The translations under genes and the position numbers were made by a program. From Pyrus communis (Eukaryota > Streptophyta > Magnoliopsida > Rosales > Rosaceae), in contig NC_084806.1 of assembly GCF_963583255.1 (NCBI RefSeq), positions 13,802,317 to 13,866,316 on the forward strand: a stretch of 64,000 nucleotides of DNA, read 5' to 3'. The notes beneath the pieces were generated by a model, which was not told the DNA's origin, did no database searches, and saw nothing but the letters and a program-made list of their open reading frames with translations. This document shows positions 11,485 to 23,024 of the stretch, piece after piece (position 1 is the stretch's first letter; the number at the start of each line of letters is the position of its first letter).

Positions 11485-12414
11485 CTAAAGAAACAAGGTT
11501 ATAAACAGAGGTTTGACATATCAATCAACCAGCTTCTTAGGAAACGTATAAAAAGAAAACAAGGGCCTGAGAGGAAAATGAGAAGCAAGAATGAATAACA
11601 GGCTCGGAAAACATCTCTAATCATAGAAGCGTTGGACGATGGGGAGCTAATCTATCAGGCATTGATTAGTGGTATGATGTAAAGAACCAATACAACAATG
11701 TGCAGCGCCATTCCAAACAATTATGCGTTACAGAATCACCAGCACCATTAGCATACTTGAAACCATACGCAATAAGAAATTAGAATTTCAAATCGCTCGA
11801 ACAAGAGGCAGAGAGAGACAGAGAGAAATAAGTAAACATGCATTCAAGAAATCGTATCATTCGTTCACAAAGGATCAAACAAGTCATACGTCCGGTGTAA
11901 TCTGACCCGTACAAAACACCACTAAATCAATTATTAAGAGATACATCTCTTCCTCTTTGTGCACTACTCAGTGTGTTAGATATTACTTCTCAAAATCCCC
12001 TTCAATTGTTTTTGAAATCGAAGTTAGTATAGTTATATAAGGGCAATTGAAACAATACATATAATTTCTCTTATTAATTCACCATTTAGCGTAATGGGCT
12101 AGAGCAGTGTGCTCCCTCTACACACCTAAGTTCACATAGCAGGACTCAACAGAGGCCATTTTGCCGATCAAATAAATTAATCAAGTATTTTGTCTAACAA
12201 ACAATACATCAACCAAATACAGCAAATTCAATCTTTATCTATGAAATAAAGAAATTTTACTCAAAACCCAGATACAAAAAAATCTCCGAAAAAAACTTGA
12301 AGCATCCGAATTGAAGATTGCAGAATCGAAATTCAAAGGCCATGGGACAAAAAAAACAAATCTGATTAAACTGAAATTTGGAAGATATAACAAAGAGGGC
12401 TTCAGAGAACGAAC
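11485..12414 (-). other. 5'-leader intron of the RPB7-like gene
   Basis: The donor TTACCAG/GTTCG lies at 12415/12414 and the acceptor TTTCTTTAG/GTAAA at 11485/11484, 25 bases before the ATG. The first exon runs from 12415 to about 12590. The position just upstream of the ATG matches the intron of the NRPE7-like neighbour. Confidence 0.55.
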
Positions 12415-12599
12415 CTGGTAACGATTTGGAGGAAAAGAAAACCCCGATTGAGAAAACTTTCTGGGTTCTGGAAGAGATCTGCTGGGAAGGACACGCAAGT
12501 TGAATGAGTGAGGGAGGGTTTTCTCTTTTTTCGGGGGATTTCTGGTTCTTTTTACTCTTTTCCGCCTCACGTTGATCCTTTCAATTTCGCCCATTCTGG

Positions 12600-13138
12600 T
12601 TATGGATTAGTAAACGAATCATTATTAGTGCATTTCAAAAATTTGGCTAACTTTGGGATGAAAAAATGTTTGAGTGCACTTATAGTGGAGCGATCTAAGG
12701 AATTTATAATCAACTCTTTATATAATGAGCCGCTTAGGAATACTTTAATTGGTTAATGTAACGCTTATATTAGAGAAAACCGGCTTATACATTTGACATT
12801 TAATTTATTTACGTAAAACTTATTAAAGTTCGGATATAATCAGTTAACAGTTTGATCGTTACAATTTATTCACTTTAAACTTTAAGACAACTGAGATAAA
12901 ATCAATTGATAATTTGTCATTTACAGTTTATTCACTTGAAAGTTGCCACTTACAATCAAGATAAGACCAGTTCAATAGTTTAGCACTTGTAATCTCCTCA
13001 TACTTTTTCACACATCATGTGTTATTCAAGAAGCATAATCCATCATCACTTATTCGTTGCAAGTAAATTGTTATGTTATTAATAATTCTCCCTTCTTCTT
13101 TCTTTTCTTCCTTCATATCCCATTACATATTTTGTAAA
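12600..13138. other. Promoter side of the RPB7-like gene; low-complexity AT-rich DNA
   Basis: Phrases such as CAGTTTATTCACTT recur loosely at 12860-12950. No gene was seen. Confidence 0.35.
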
Positions 13139-13212
13139 ATTGTTTCTTATTAGTAACACATCATTTAGTTTGCAAAGTTAATTTAAAATTTTGATCTCTC
13201 TAACACTTATAA
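13139..13212. repeat. Half of a MITE related to 13245-13409
   Basis: CACATCATTTAGTTTGCAAA followed by a TCTCTCTAACACTTA end matches the right half of the adjacent MITE. The left half is not recognisable. Confidence 0.45.
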
Positions 13213-13244
13213 TAACAAAGAGGTATGTGCTACTAAAAAAAAGA

Positions 13245-13409
13245 GTAATGCTAGGCAGCTAAATTTGTAGACAAAATTTTAGAAACTAAAGGACAAAGAA
13301 GTTAATAAGTAGTTTATTACTTAATCGTTGATAAACGTGCTCATTTTTATTAATGACGCATCATTTAGTTTGCAAAATTTCTCTCTAAATTTAGTCTCTC
13401 TAGTATTAC
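13245..13409. mobile_element. MITE (GTAATGCTAGG-ended family), copy 1
   Basis: The left end GTAATGCTAGGCAGC and the right end GTCTCTCTAGTATTAC form an imperfect terminal inverted repeat. Inside, paired AAATTTTAGAAACTAAA and TTTAGTTTGCAAAATTT arms extend the inverted structure. The same family recurs at 48794-48946. No clear target duplication was found, so the superfamily is not assigned. Confidence 0.7.
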
Positions 13410-13436
13410 GCAAAAATATAATAGAAAAATAGGAGG

Positions 13437-13602
13437 GCATAAAAATTTTCACTTGGCTTTTTACTCATGAAAAACTTCATACTAGGATGAGACTGAGTAA
13501 ATTCATTCAAAATATTAACAAATTGTGCCCTATGTGTGGTAATGAGGATGAGATGCAAAATCACCTTTTTCTTAATTGCGAGCATGCTAAAGAAATATGG
13601 AA
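13437..13602 (+). mobile_element. LINE 3' region, part 1 (zf-RVT domain)
   Basis: The translation IFTWLFTHEKLHTRMRLSKF continues into CPMCGNEDEMQNHLFLNCEH and AKEIW. This is the zinc-binding domain after reverse transcriptase in plant L1-type LINEs, with C-x2-C...H...C-x-x-H intact. It stops at the insertion boundary 13602/13603 and resumes at 16542. The LINE is truncated 5' of this domain. Confidence 0.8.
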
Positions 13603-16139
13603 TGTGAAAACCCGTCCCTAAAAATTATGGTTTTTATAATTTTAATATGTATTACGGAATTGCCCTATGGGCAAAGTGTGATTTTTCGAGGACGTATGTG
13701 ATTCTCGTATATTTTGTCACGTTTCTTGACATATTCGGATAGAGCTCGATCTTATGGACGCGTAGGCACAAGTAGAAGTGAAATTGGAGTTATGGTTAAA
13801 GTTTTGTTGAGTTGCGAACCCGAGAAGTACTTTTGTATTGGTTACTATTTATATTTTTTATAATCTTTATATTAATATCTTTTAGTTATTTTAAAGTGGG
13901 AAAAGAAAGAAGAAGAGAAACAACAACAAAAAAAAAAAAAAAAAAAAAAAAAGGAAGGTTGCCTGATGGCGGTGAAGGAGAGGAAAGGAAAAAAGTACTC
14001 CCAGGAACCCGGAGAAAGAGTGGCTGAATGGGGAGTGGAGAGAGGAAGGTGAGTGACCAACCAGAAGAGGGAAATAGGAAGGGAAAGGAGGGAGAGGGAT
14101 ACACCGAATCCTTCTACTCGGTCTTTCCATTTCTGGCTGACCGGGCGGCACCATTGATTTCGATGCATTTTCCGGTGGTTCTCCGGCAAATTAGGACCCC
14201 TCATCACTTGGAATCATCCTAGAATTCATCCTTCTACCTATTCCACCCCTAATTGGAGAGAATTTGGCCTTGAAATTGGGTAATCTGCACTGTGGGTGCC
14301 ATGGGAACCCTTGCCCGTGACCTACCAATTGTGAAACCATCTCCTTCAATTACCACTACCAAAACACTTCCCTAGAACCCATGAGCAAAGCCCAAGCAAT
14401 CGTGGAGGCGTCGGAGCAAGTTTGGAGGTCGAATTGAATCACACCAATTCTAGGGTTCCGGCGGTTCGTCGGTAATTTCAGGTGTTTTCCGGCCAAATTG
14501 GCCTTGGCCGCAGGTATAAAGTTTGCTTTACTCTTTGAGATCTTCATTTCTGTAAATTTTGATAATTTCTAGAAATAGTTGAGTTTTCCGACGAGTTGGG
14601 GTGACCGACCGCCACCTGTGGCAGCGCACACCCAGGAAGCTGACATTGTGTTTTTATGAAAACTTGTTATTCTAATTATGCTTTTGAGACCTAATTGATG
14701 TGGTTTGAACATTAATATGATTGTAGTATATGTTGGATTAAATGAATATATTCGGTTTTGGTTTGAATTCTGGATATGTGAACTACGAATAGCTTGATCC
14801 CTATTTAGGGTACGTAGGCAGTCTAACTAGACATTAGATGCAGCCATACAATATTTGAGACAAAAGCCTTGTGTTGGGAAATTAAGCTGTGAATGAATTG
14901 GTGAAAATGTGAGTTTTAACTTTATGATTTGTTGGTTAAATGTGGTCATAAAACAGTATGTGAGGAATAGAGAAATTGAAGTAAGGAATCGTAAGTATTG
15001 ATAGTTAGTTAAGCTAGTGTTTAGTGGGGCTTGTCACCGATAATTATTCTCGAAAATAAATAGTTCGGGAGTAGGGCGTTATAGATTGTGCATTTTACGC
15101 CACATTATATGTACATACATATATATATACATATATATATATATATATTTAAAAGCACTACGATACGGTTAAGTTTTGGATTGCATCATGACATATCCAT
15201 AGGTATATTACTGCGCATAATTATTGTGAATGCTTTGAAGTATGAAGGTGAACGCAGGACGCACAGGTAAGTTCAGGTGAATATATGTTGTGAAATGTGA
15301 GATGCATGGTTATGATTACATTTTATTTGAAATGATTGAGTTATGGTATGACTATATTTATGTTTTAAGAAACTCCAATACTATCGTCCAAGTTGCAATG
15401 ATAGGCAACTCCGACATTGTCGTACAGGTTGCTTGTGAGTCGTATAGGTCACTATAAGCGACTCTAACTTACGTGCTAGCATTGATTGATGAGATATGGG
15501 TAAGTCGTACAGGTCACTATAGGTGACTCCGGTGACTCCAACTTACGTGCTAGCATTGATTGATGAGATATGGGTGAGTTGTACAGGTCACTATAGGTGA
15601 CTCCAACTTACGTGCTAGCATGGATTATTAAACACCTAATTATTTATATTGCTGATTAGATGCTGTATCATGGTATACTTCTGGATTTACTGATAGTATA
15701 CAATTGATTTCATCCTTATACGTAGTATGATTTTCTGGGAAATTATACAAGTTTTACGACGATGGGTTATTACTTTTGATAAGTGAATGGTTTTTGAAAA
15801 GCTTTGTTTTCGCCCACTCACATTTTCTATTTTGCACCCCTCCAGGTTCTAGTAGTAAAGTTTCCGTATCAACAAGGATTCGTGGTACTTTCCAATGCAG
15901 GTGGCTTCTTATGATGGTATAATCGTTATCTTACCTTCTTGTACTCTATTTATGCTCTGTATCACGTGTGTATGGGTCCATACCCGTTCATCATGCACTC
16001 GTGTATTTAGGCACTTCTAGGTTTAAATTTATTCATAATTTACACATTATCACACTTTATAGTTTCGTCACCTTCCAGGTGTCGCCCAACACACCTTGAT
16101 TCGGAGTCTAGTGGACATTCCGGGTCGAGGTGTGTCACA
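13603..16139 (+). mobile_element. Large gypsy-type LTR inserted at the Cassandra 5' end
   Basis: The segment starts TGTGAAAACCCGTCCC and ends GGTGTGTCACA. The LTR of the gypsy element at 30482-39538, read on its minus strand, starts TGTCACAACCCGTCCC and ends GGTGTGTCA, and both carry CGAGGACGT within the first 100-150 bases. The two are therefore related families. No pol or gag sequence is attached, so it behaves like a solo LTR. It contains a poly-A run (13929-13952), an AT-rich microsatellite (about 15113-15150) and a tandem repeat (15440-15625). Its own target duplication was not found; the flanking TGGAA copies belong to the Cassandra. Confidence 0.65.
15440..15625 (+). repeat. Tandem repeat of 65-74 bp inside the gypsy LTR
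   Basis: The phrase ACTTACGTGCTAGCAT recurs at about 15467, 15541 and 15606, each time preceded by a TCACTATAGGTGACTC-type phrase. The longer spacing is explained by a local 9-base GGTGACTCC duplication. Confidence 0.8.
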
Positions 16140-16152
16140 GCTTTGATACCAA

Positions 16153-16541
16153 GGGGCTCGAGCCTAGATGTGACAATTTGGTATTAGAGCCAATCCCTGA
16201 CTGGTAGTGTGCCGACAAAGACGTCGGACCCCTAAGGGGGATGGATTATAAGATCCCACATCTCCCAGAGGAGTGGATCCTGTAAGCCTTATATGTATAT
16301 TCCTATCTCTACCTAGCATGAGGCTTTTTGGGAACTCATTGGCTTTCGGTTCCATCGGAACTTCGAAGTTAACCGAGTTCGGGCGAGAGCATTCCCAGGA
16401 TGGGTGACTCACTGGGAAGTTCTCATGTAAATTCCCAGAAACAAAACCGTGAGGATGTGGTAGGGGCCCAAAGCGGATAATATCATGCTACGGTGGAGTC
16501 GATCCTGGGATGTGGTAGGGGGCTCAGGCCGGGATGTGACA
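16153..16541 (+). mobile_element. Cassandra TRIM (5' LTR end, interior, 3' LTR)
   Basis: GGGGCTCGAGCCTAGATGTGACA-type sequence ending at 16175 matches the end of the 3' LTR (GGCTCAGGCC...GATGTGACA, ending 16541), so it is the tail of a 5' LTR. TTGGTATTAGAGC at 16178-16190 is a primer-binding site for initiator tRNA-Met with one mismatch. The coding-free interior of about 55 bases ends in a purine tract (CTAAGGGGGATGGA). The 3' LTR runs from about 16247 to 16541 and contains a 5S rRNA-like block. The TGGAA target duplication lies at 13598-13602 and 16542-16546. Cassandra elements are non-autonomous TRIMs known for 5S-like LTRs. Confidence 0.82.
16350..16428 (+). other. 5S rRNA-like block in the Cassandra LTR
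   Basis: About 78 bases align by eye with bases 33-112 of plant 5S rRNA: CCATCGGAACTTCGAAGTTA, then GGGCGAGAGCATTCCC, AGGATGGGTGACTC and ACTGGGAAGTTCTC. The internal control region (box A GAAGTTAA, box C GGATGGGTGAC) is largely kept. A Pol III-competent promoter is possible but unproven. It is not a cellular 5S gene, because the gene's two ends are missing. Confidence 0.85.
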
Positions 16542-17352
16542 TGGAAGCTTTCTTAGGTAAGTCTTTGGAAGAATAATTGGACTCAGTTTAATAATGTGTT
16601 AGATTTGATTGAAATAATTGACAATGCTGAATGCAATGATTTGAATGATCTTAGTGAAGCTCTTCTGAAGTGTTGGCAAACGTGGAATGATAGAAATAAT
16701 ATTAGAAGTATGAATCCTAGTCCTACTAGGGGTATCTCCGTTGCCACAAGTGTAATCATTTTTTAAGGTTAATTGTAAGAATATCTCTAAGAGTGATCCT
16801 TGGTACTAACACCCCATTTGTTGGCGTCCTTCACCGCATGGTTATGTGAAATTAAACTTTGATGGGTGTGTTAGTTTGGATTGTTCTGCAACTGCTTTTG
16901 TTCTCAGAAATGAGGAGGGGCAACTTGTTGGTACTGGGGCGTTGAACTTAGATAATCTCACCATTTTAGTTGCGGAGACTGTTGCTTTACAGGAAGGGCT
17001 TTTGTTGGCCAGACATAAAGGTGTGAAGATGCTGATGGTGGAAGGGGATTCTAGGCTAGTCATCCAGGTGGTGCAAGATGTTTGGATGCTGCATCTTAAA
17101 CCTATCATAGCATATATAAAATGGTTGGCTTCTGGGTTTCAGCACATCAGTTGGAAACATATTTATAGGGAGGCTAATTTCATGGTGGACGCATTAGCTC
17201 ATTTGGGCCTCAGTGTGCAACCCTCATTTTTAGGATTATTGTCTTCCGTTTTCGGCTACGAAGGCCTTTAATTTTAATTGTATTAGAAACAGTTGTATTA
17301 GGGGTTTTAAGCTTTAATAAATTTCTTCTACATAAAAAATAAATAAAAAAAT
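16542..17352 (+). mobile_element. LINE 3' region, part 2 (RNase H domain and A-rich tail)
   Basis: This continues the LINE broken at 13602. The frame NAECNDLNDLSEALLKCWQT and WNDRNN leads to RPSPHGYVKLNFDGC, the start of the RNase H domain, open to 17271. Acidic residues expected for catalysis are present: D in NFDG, E in AETVALQEG, D in VEGDS, D in FMVDALA. An AATAAA signal at about 17316 and an A-rich tail (17331-17352) end the element, about 170 bases before the CFM3-type start codon. The whole LINE is 5'-truncated and cannot move by itself. Confidence 0.8.
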
Positions 17353-17525
17353 AAGTGCAGCCGCTTAGATATTTGCTCCCCGCCATGGATAATAACAAGC
17401 TAGCAACATAGCCACAGAATACACGAGGAAGAAGTTAACAGTGTTTGTTCTCCCATCAGTTGAACCTCATAAAACCTCACCAAGCCTCTGATAAAATTGA
17501 TGCCCCTCCGTCTCTTCAATCCGCG

Positions 17526-20500
17526 ATGACTCTCGTGCCCAGTCGTCAACTTTACCCTACGAGCTTGTTCGACTCGTTCCAGAGCTCCTTGTCGAAATTC
17601 AATGGTGCCCATGTCCAGTTCTTCAGGTATGGCTCTTCAATTCCTTTCAAGAACCACACTTTCTATGCCACCCACTACATTATCAGCTCTCCCTTAAACC
17701 CTGACCAAAACCCAGTGAGGAAATCGAATTTTGTTGGGAGAAATCGACCCGTTTATCAGTATAAACCCAAGAGAAATTTGTGTAGTAGTAGTTGGATTAA
17801 TAAATGGAATGAATCCCAAAAGCATAATCGACCAAAACCGCCTCGGGCTGTGTTGGATTATCAGAGTAGTGAAAGTGGGAATGGTTCAGGAAATGGCGGT
17901 GGTAGTACAATGGAGAAGATAGTGGAGAAATTGAAGAAGTTCGGGTACGTTGATGATAGTAATGACACTAAAGGGGAAGTAAGGGAGAGAGTGATTGAGA
18001 AGGGTTCAGTGGAGGATATATTTTATGTTGAGGAAGGAATTCTGCCAAATTCGAGAGGTGGGTTCTCGGCTGATTCACCATTGGGGGTAGAGAATGTGTT
18101 TGGAAGTGATGGGAAGGTAAGGTTTCCATGGGAAAAGCCTGCAGAGGAAGAGAAGCAAGAGGAGGGTTCGGTGAGGAGGAAGAGTAGGACTTCAGTAGCG
18201 GAATTGACTCTTCCGGAGTCTGAGTTGAGGAGGCTGAGGAATTTGACATTTCAGAAGAAGCACAAGACTAGGATTGGAGGTGCTGGTGTTACCCAAGCTG
18301 TAGTGGACATGATCCACGAGAGATGGAAGACTTCGGAGATTGTGAGATTGAAAGTTGAAGGTCCACCAGCTCTTAACATGAAGAGAATGCATGAGATATT
18401 GGAGGTTTGTTTGTTATGACTTTTGTTACAAGTTTGTGTGTTAGTTTTGTTTCTCATCTTTTTATTAAACTCATCCACTCAGTGTTTTTCATTTGATATC
18501 AAGTGAAAGGATATGTAAGTATAAAACACAGAAAATATATATTCCGCAAAACAAAAAATTGAGCTAGAGTTAGAAGCTCAAGGATTTTTCTTCGCTTTTG
18601 ATCTACAAACTGAACATGAATACATAAAGTTGTACCTGCACCTCAAAGGTTTCCTTTGGTCTTTCCATTCAGTATTTATCTTTTGCAATGAAATCTGTCA
18701 TTAAGAACAAAATAAAATCGAAAGCAAAACAAAAAGAGAAAGTTTTTAAAAGTTTTTAGAATAGCATGTTTAAGGATGACGTGGTTGTTCGCATCTAATA
18801 TATTGATTTTGTTTTGTTTTCTTGTTATTATCAGCGGAAAACTGGTGGTTTGGTGGTTTGGAGGTCGGGTACATCTCTTTCTTTATACAGAGGTGTGAGC
18901 TATGAGGTTCCTTCAGTGCAGCTAAACAAGCGGATATACAAGAAAAATGACAGCTCTTCGGCATCTTTACCAACTGTTGCTGATAAATCTGTGGGAAACT
19001 TTGTTGAGATTGCTTCTTATAGTAATGTAAATACACCCCAAGAAAAGCTGGAGAATACTTTCTTGGAGAAGAAAGACAAAGAACAATTGCCAGAAGTGAA
19101 GTATGAAGATGAAGTAGACGAACTTTTAGATAGTTTAGGCCCCAGATTCAAAGATTGGCCTGGATGTGATCCATTACCTGTAGATGCAGATATGCTTCCA
19201 GGGATAGTTCCTGGTTACGAACCACCCTTCAGAGTACTTCCGTATGGTGTGCGATCTTCCCTTGGTTTACAAGAGGCAACATCTTTGAGAAGGCTGGCGA
19301 GGGTTCTTCCACCACATTTTGCTTTAGGTATGCAATTTCATGTGTTGCACATAAGTGACAAGATGCTGATTTGATAATGTTTAAACTTTGTCCATAGGTC
19401 GAAGCAGACAGCTCCAGGGTCTAGCAGTGGCCATGGCTAAATTATGGGAACGAAGTTTGATTGCAAAGATTGCACTGAAACGTGGTGTCCAGCTGACTAC
19501 TAGTGAGCGAATGGCTGAAGACATCAAGGTAATAGAACTCAGTCAATTTATGTCTCATTAGGTGGTATTATTTGTCAAGCAGCACCTTGCCACACACTTT
19601 TGTTGCAGTCAACCAACTCAAAATTGGTGTGCTGAGTTAAGTCTGGGTGAATACTATTCTTACAATTTTAGTTATTAAGTCTAGCAATCAGTATCTATCA
19701 TGTGAAAAGTTAGTAGACAAATGGGAACCAGAATACAATGTTCTTGACAACATGTATTGATAGTGTTGGCCAACTTGCCACTTACAAAAAGAGAAACAAG
19801 ATTATAAAGAGAGAAACAAGATTGGCCAGGTTCGAGCTTTTTCTAGAGATTGTTTTTTAGAAATATGAAAGTGAGTTGAATCGCTGACAGAGGTTTTACA
19901 TCAGACAGGGACTGGTTCACTAACTATGTTTGGATGAGGGAATTTAAAGTTCCACAGTCTGCATTACAAAAGTGAGATAGAGGAACTTGAAAATGACTCA
20001 ATGCAATACATTGAGAGAAGGTGTCATTTTGAAAGTTCCTTGTTTAGTGTCTTTGTAGTGCATTTGTATTATTTTAGTTGTAGCTTGGTAGTGCTTAAGT
20101 AGTTCATTGGTGATGTCCATGTAGTGCTGTTTTAACAATGAAGTCTAAATTTATTTTTGCCGAACTTCTCATTAAGTGAAATGCAATGCTTTCATCTTCA
20201 TCCTTCCAAAGATATTATTCTTACTGCTATGAAGTCAATGTTCTTCTCATTTTCTATTTTGTAAGAATTAACCTGATAAATTCCTAAACATGAAGTTACA
20301 ATTCTATGTGCTGTTTTCTTATGAAATGCTTTATATATGCCCCAAAGAAAGTAGTTTTCTTTGTCTTCCTAAATTCCTTTGTTTCGTTGTTCATCATTTT
20401 ATCTAGATTGTAAGTCTAGATGATTTGGAATCTGAATGACATATCTGTAGAAAGGTTTGTTATTGTACAATAAAATTATAGATCAAAGCAGTTTACGACT

Positions 20501-22399
20501 TATAACATGCATGGCTTGGTAACATGGAATATTAAAGGCCAATATACTTCATTATTTTACATCTGAGTTCATATTTCATATTTACATACAATCAAATCTT
20601 ATTTATTTTCGGCAGAGATTGACTGGGGGTGTGCTGCTATCTCGAAACAAGGACTTCTTGGTCTTCTATAGGGGGAAGAATTTTTTGTCTCCAGATGTCA
20701 CTGAAGCGTTACTGGAAAGGGAGAGATTAGCGAAATCCCTTCAAGATGAAGAGGAGCAGGCAAGGTTAAGAGCTTCAGCCATGGTCATGCCAAATGTTGA
20801 ACAAGCTCAACACTTTGGTACCGCGGGTACACTTGGGGAGACTTTGGATGCAGATGCTAAGTGGGGAAAGAGGATGGATAATCATCATAAGAAAAAAGTG
20901 ATGCAAGAAGCAGACATATTAAGGCATGCCAATCTGGTCAGAAAGCTTGAACGAAAGCTTGCCTTTGTAAGTTCCCGGAAACTTTGGATTGCAAATATAA
21001 GAAACATTTTGTAGTTTCAGTCTTAAGTCTGAATACTTACTTTGACCTCATACCCTTCCAATGCTAGAATTTCCCTTCATTTGAACATTTGAAATTTTGC
21101 CTGTCAGGCTGAAAGAAAGTTAATGAAAGCTGAACAAGCCTTATCTAAGGTAGAGGAGTGTTTGAAACCATCTATGCAGCAAGCTGACCCAGACAGCATT
21201 ACTGATGAAGAGAGGTTTATGTTTCGTAAGCTTGGTTTACGGATGAAAGCTTTCTTACTTCTTGGTATAACAATTCTCCCTTTACCGTTTTATCTTGACT
21301 GCGATTTTATTATAGTATACTTATGGAAAATTGATTTCTTCAGGTAGACGTGGAGTGTTTGATGGTACAGTGGAGAACATGCATTTACACTGGAAATACC
21401 GGGAATTGGTCAAGATAATGGTGAATGCTAAAAGTTTTGAGCAGGTAAAAAAAATTGCATTAGCACTTGAAGCTGAGAGTGGAGGTGTCTTGGTTTCAGT
21501 GGATAAAGTTTCCAAAAAGTTTGCCATAATTGTGTACCGGGGAAAGGACTATCACCGACCTTCTACATTGAGGCCAAAGAATCTCTTGACAAAAAGGAAA
21601 GCATTGGCACGCTCTATTGAGATTCAACGGCAGGAGGTACCACTCTAAATTTGAATGCTAATTGTTCAACCCTCCTAGTTTTATCTGATAGTTAACAACA
21701 CATGCATTTAAGAATTCACTCCAGCAAGTGTAGCTTTGTAAAGGTTGCCAATAAGTACTTAATGCTTGGTTTGTGCGGTTCGATCTGTTTAACCCCGTTC
21801 ATCTTTTCCATTAAAACACACTAAACTTATTTAATTTTGTGAACAATAATGTTCCTAACTTATTTTTTTTCCTCTGTGGAACAGGCTCTTCTAAAACATA
21901 TTTCAGTGGTGCAGAGTAAAGTGGACACACTTAGATCCGAAATAGTATGCCCCTAACACTTTCACTTATTGCTTTTACAAGTCTAACTATTTCACTTGGC
22001 ATGCGAAATATAAAAATATCATTCTTTTGTTCTAAGTGGCTCATGTTTCACAATGATAGGAACAAATGGATGCTGTGAAAGAGCGTGGAGATGAAGTATT
22101 GTACAACAAATTAGATTCTTCATATCCGACTGATGATGATGATGATTCCGAGGCTAGTATTTGCTTAATCTTCTATGTTTACTCTCTTTGTGGTTAAACT
22201 GTAGTTAAACCAACTGTTCTGACATCTTAATCCTTTTGTTATCCTTTTGAAGGAAGAAGATGTTTATCTTGAAACATATAGCACAGAAAATGATGGTGAA
22301 GATGAAGGCAATTACTCAACTCACGATCCTCACCTGGAATCCATTTTTCCTTATAATATCCAGAATGAGGATTCTCAAACGGAATTGGAAGTTCCTTGA
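17526..22399 (+). CDS. CFM3: CRM-domain organelle intron-splicing factor, CFM3 type
   Basis: Nine exons: 17526-18404, 18835-19327, 19398-19528, 20616-20966, 21108-21264, 21344-21636, 21885-21944, 22060-22152, 22253-22399. They join in frame to 867 residues, close to Arabidopsis CFM3A. CFM proteins are imported into chloroplasts and/or mitochondria and promote group II intron splicing. The Ser/Thr-rich N-terminus suits a transit peptide. [13 protein letters not shown] at about 130 is family-typical. Three CRM domains lie at about 229-315 ([12 protein letters not shown] to SLYRGVSY), 445-525 ([15 protein letters not shown] to FYRGKNF) and 645-743 ([20 protein letters not shown] to [10 protein letters not shown]). 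An acidic tail follows (DDDDDSEEEDVYLE). An in-frame ATG at 17445 would add 27 residues; I prefer 17526 because [13 protein letters not shown] looks like the family start. Intron 8 appears to use a GC donor. Confidence 0.9.
19910..19945. repeat. One end of a MITE-like repeat in a CFM3 intron
   Basis: AACTATGTTTGGATGAGGG in intron 3 matches the terminal inverted repeat of the element at 57513-57846 (ACTATGTTTGAATGA). Only one end is recognisable. Confidence 0.35.
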
Positions 22400-23022
22400 C
22401 AACATTTGTATGCTGTGCCAGAGGGTTCGCTAGATGATGATTAGCAAGATGAAGATAACTCCCTACAATGATGGAATCAACTGAACATAAACCAATGGTA
22501 CGGCAGCGTTCAGAAATTGTCACTATGGTTGCTTGTCACATTGTACAGATAATTTGGGCAGGCTGACATCTACTTAACTCTAAGTTAGTTTTATGGTACA
22601 AGTTTCTGTCACGAATCACGATCTCCCATGTCTTTTAGTTCTTGAACTAGAAATAGCTCATACAGCAGGATAAGTCGTCTTAAATTGTGTGAGGAGTTAG
22701 ATATAGCCGGTTTTTAGGGCATATTGATGTTTTCAGGTCCCAAACTTGTATAACAGTTTTGCTGGAGAAGCCTTCTATGTAAATGAATATGATTCTTAAG
22801 TCACAGTGGATATTTCATCGCCTATTCTAGTCTACAACTTCACTGATTTCAATATTTGATGGTGATATATGTATTTGGTTTCATATAGATTGGGAAAATT
22901 CCATTTTAAATGCTGTGTTTTTATTTTTTTGTCAAACGATAGATTTTGTTAGATTAACTACTGGCGGATTTAAACCTACGCCGTCATACAACAATTTTTG
23001 CATTTTCAAAGCTATGTTGATA
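22400..23022. other. 3' UTR of the CFM3-type gene and spacer
   Basis: The transcript probably ends between about 22650 and 22800. Nothing else was recognised. Confidence 0.4.
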
Positions 23023-23024
23023 GC

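Noticed and set aside
12080..12160. tRNA-like or SINE-like phrase (GGCTAGAGCAGTGTGCTCCC)
   Set aside because: A-box-like similarity is weak, the B box is poor (AAGTTCACATAGC) and there is no tail.
13872..14207. Minus-strand Phe-rich frames over the poly-A region
   Set aside because: They are products of the homopolymer and GA-rich LTR leader, in three overlapping frames at once.
16350..16428. Functional cellular 5S rRNA gene
   Set aside because: Both ends of 5S rRNA are missing and the block sits inside a Cassandra LTR.
17445..17525. Upstream in-frame ATG as start of the CRM-domain protein
   Set aside because: It would place 27 residues before the expected transit-peptide start and lies close to the LINE tail; kept only as an alternative.
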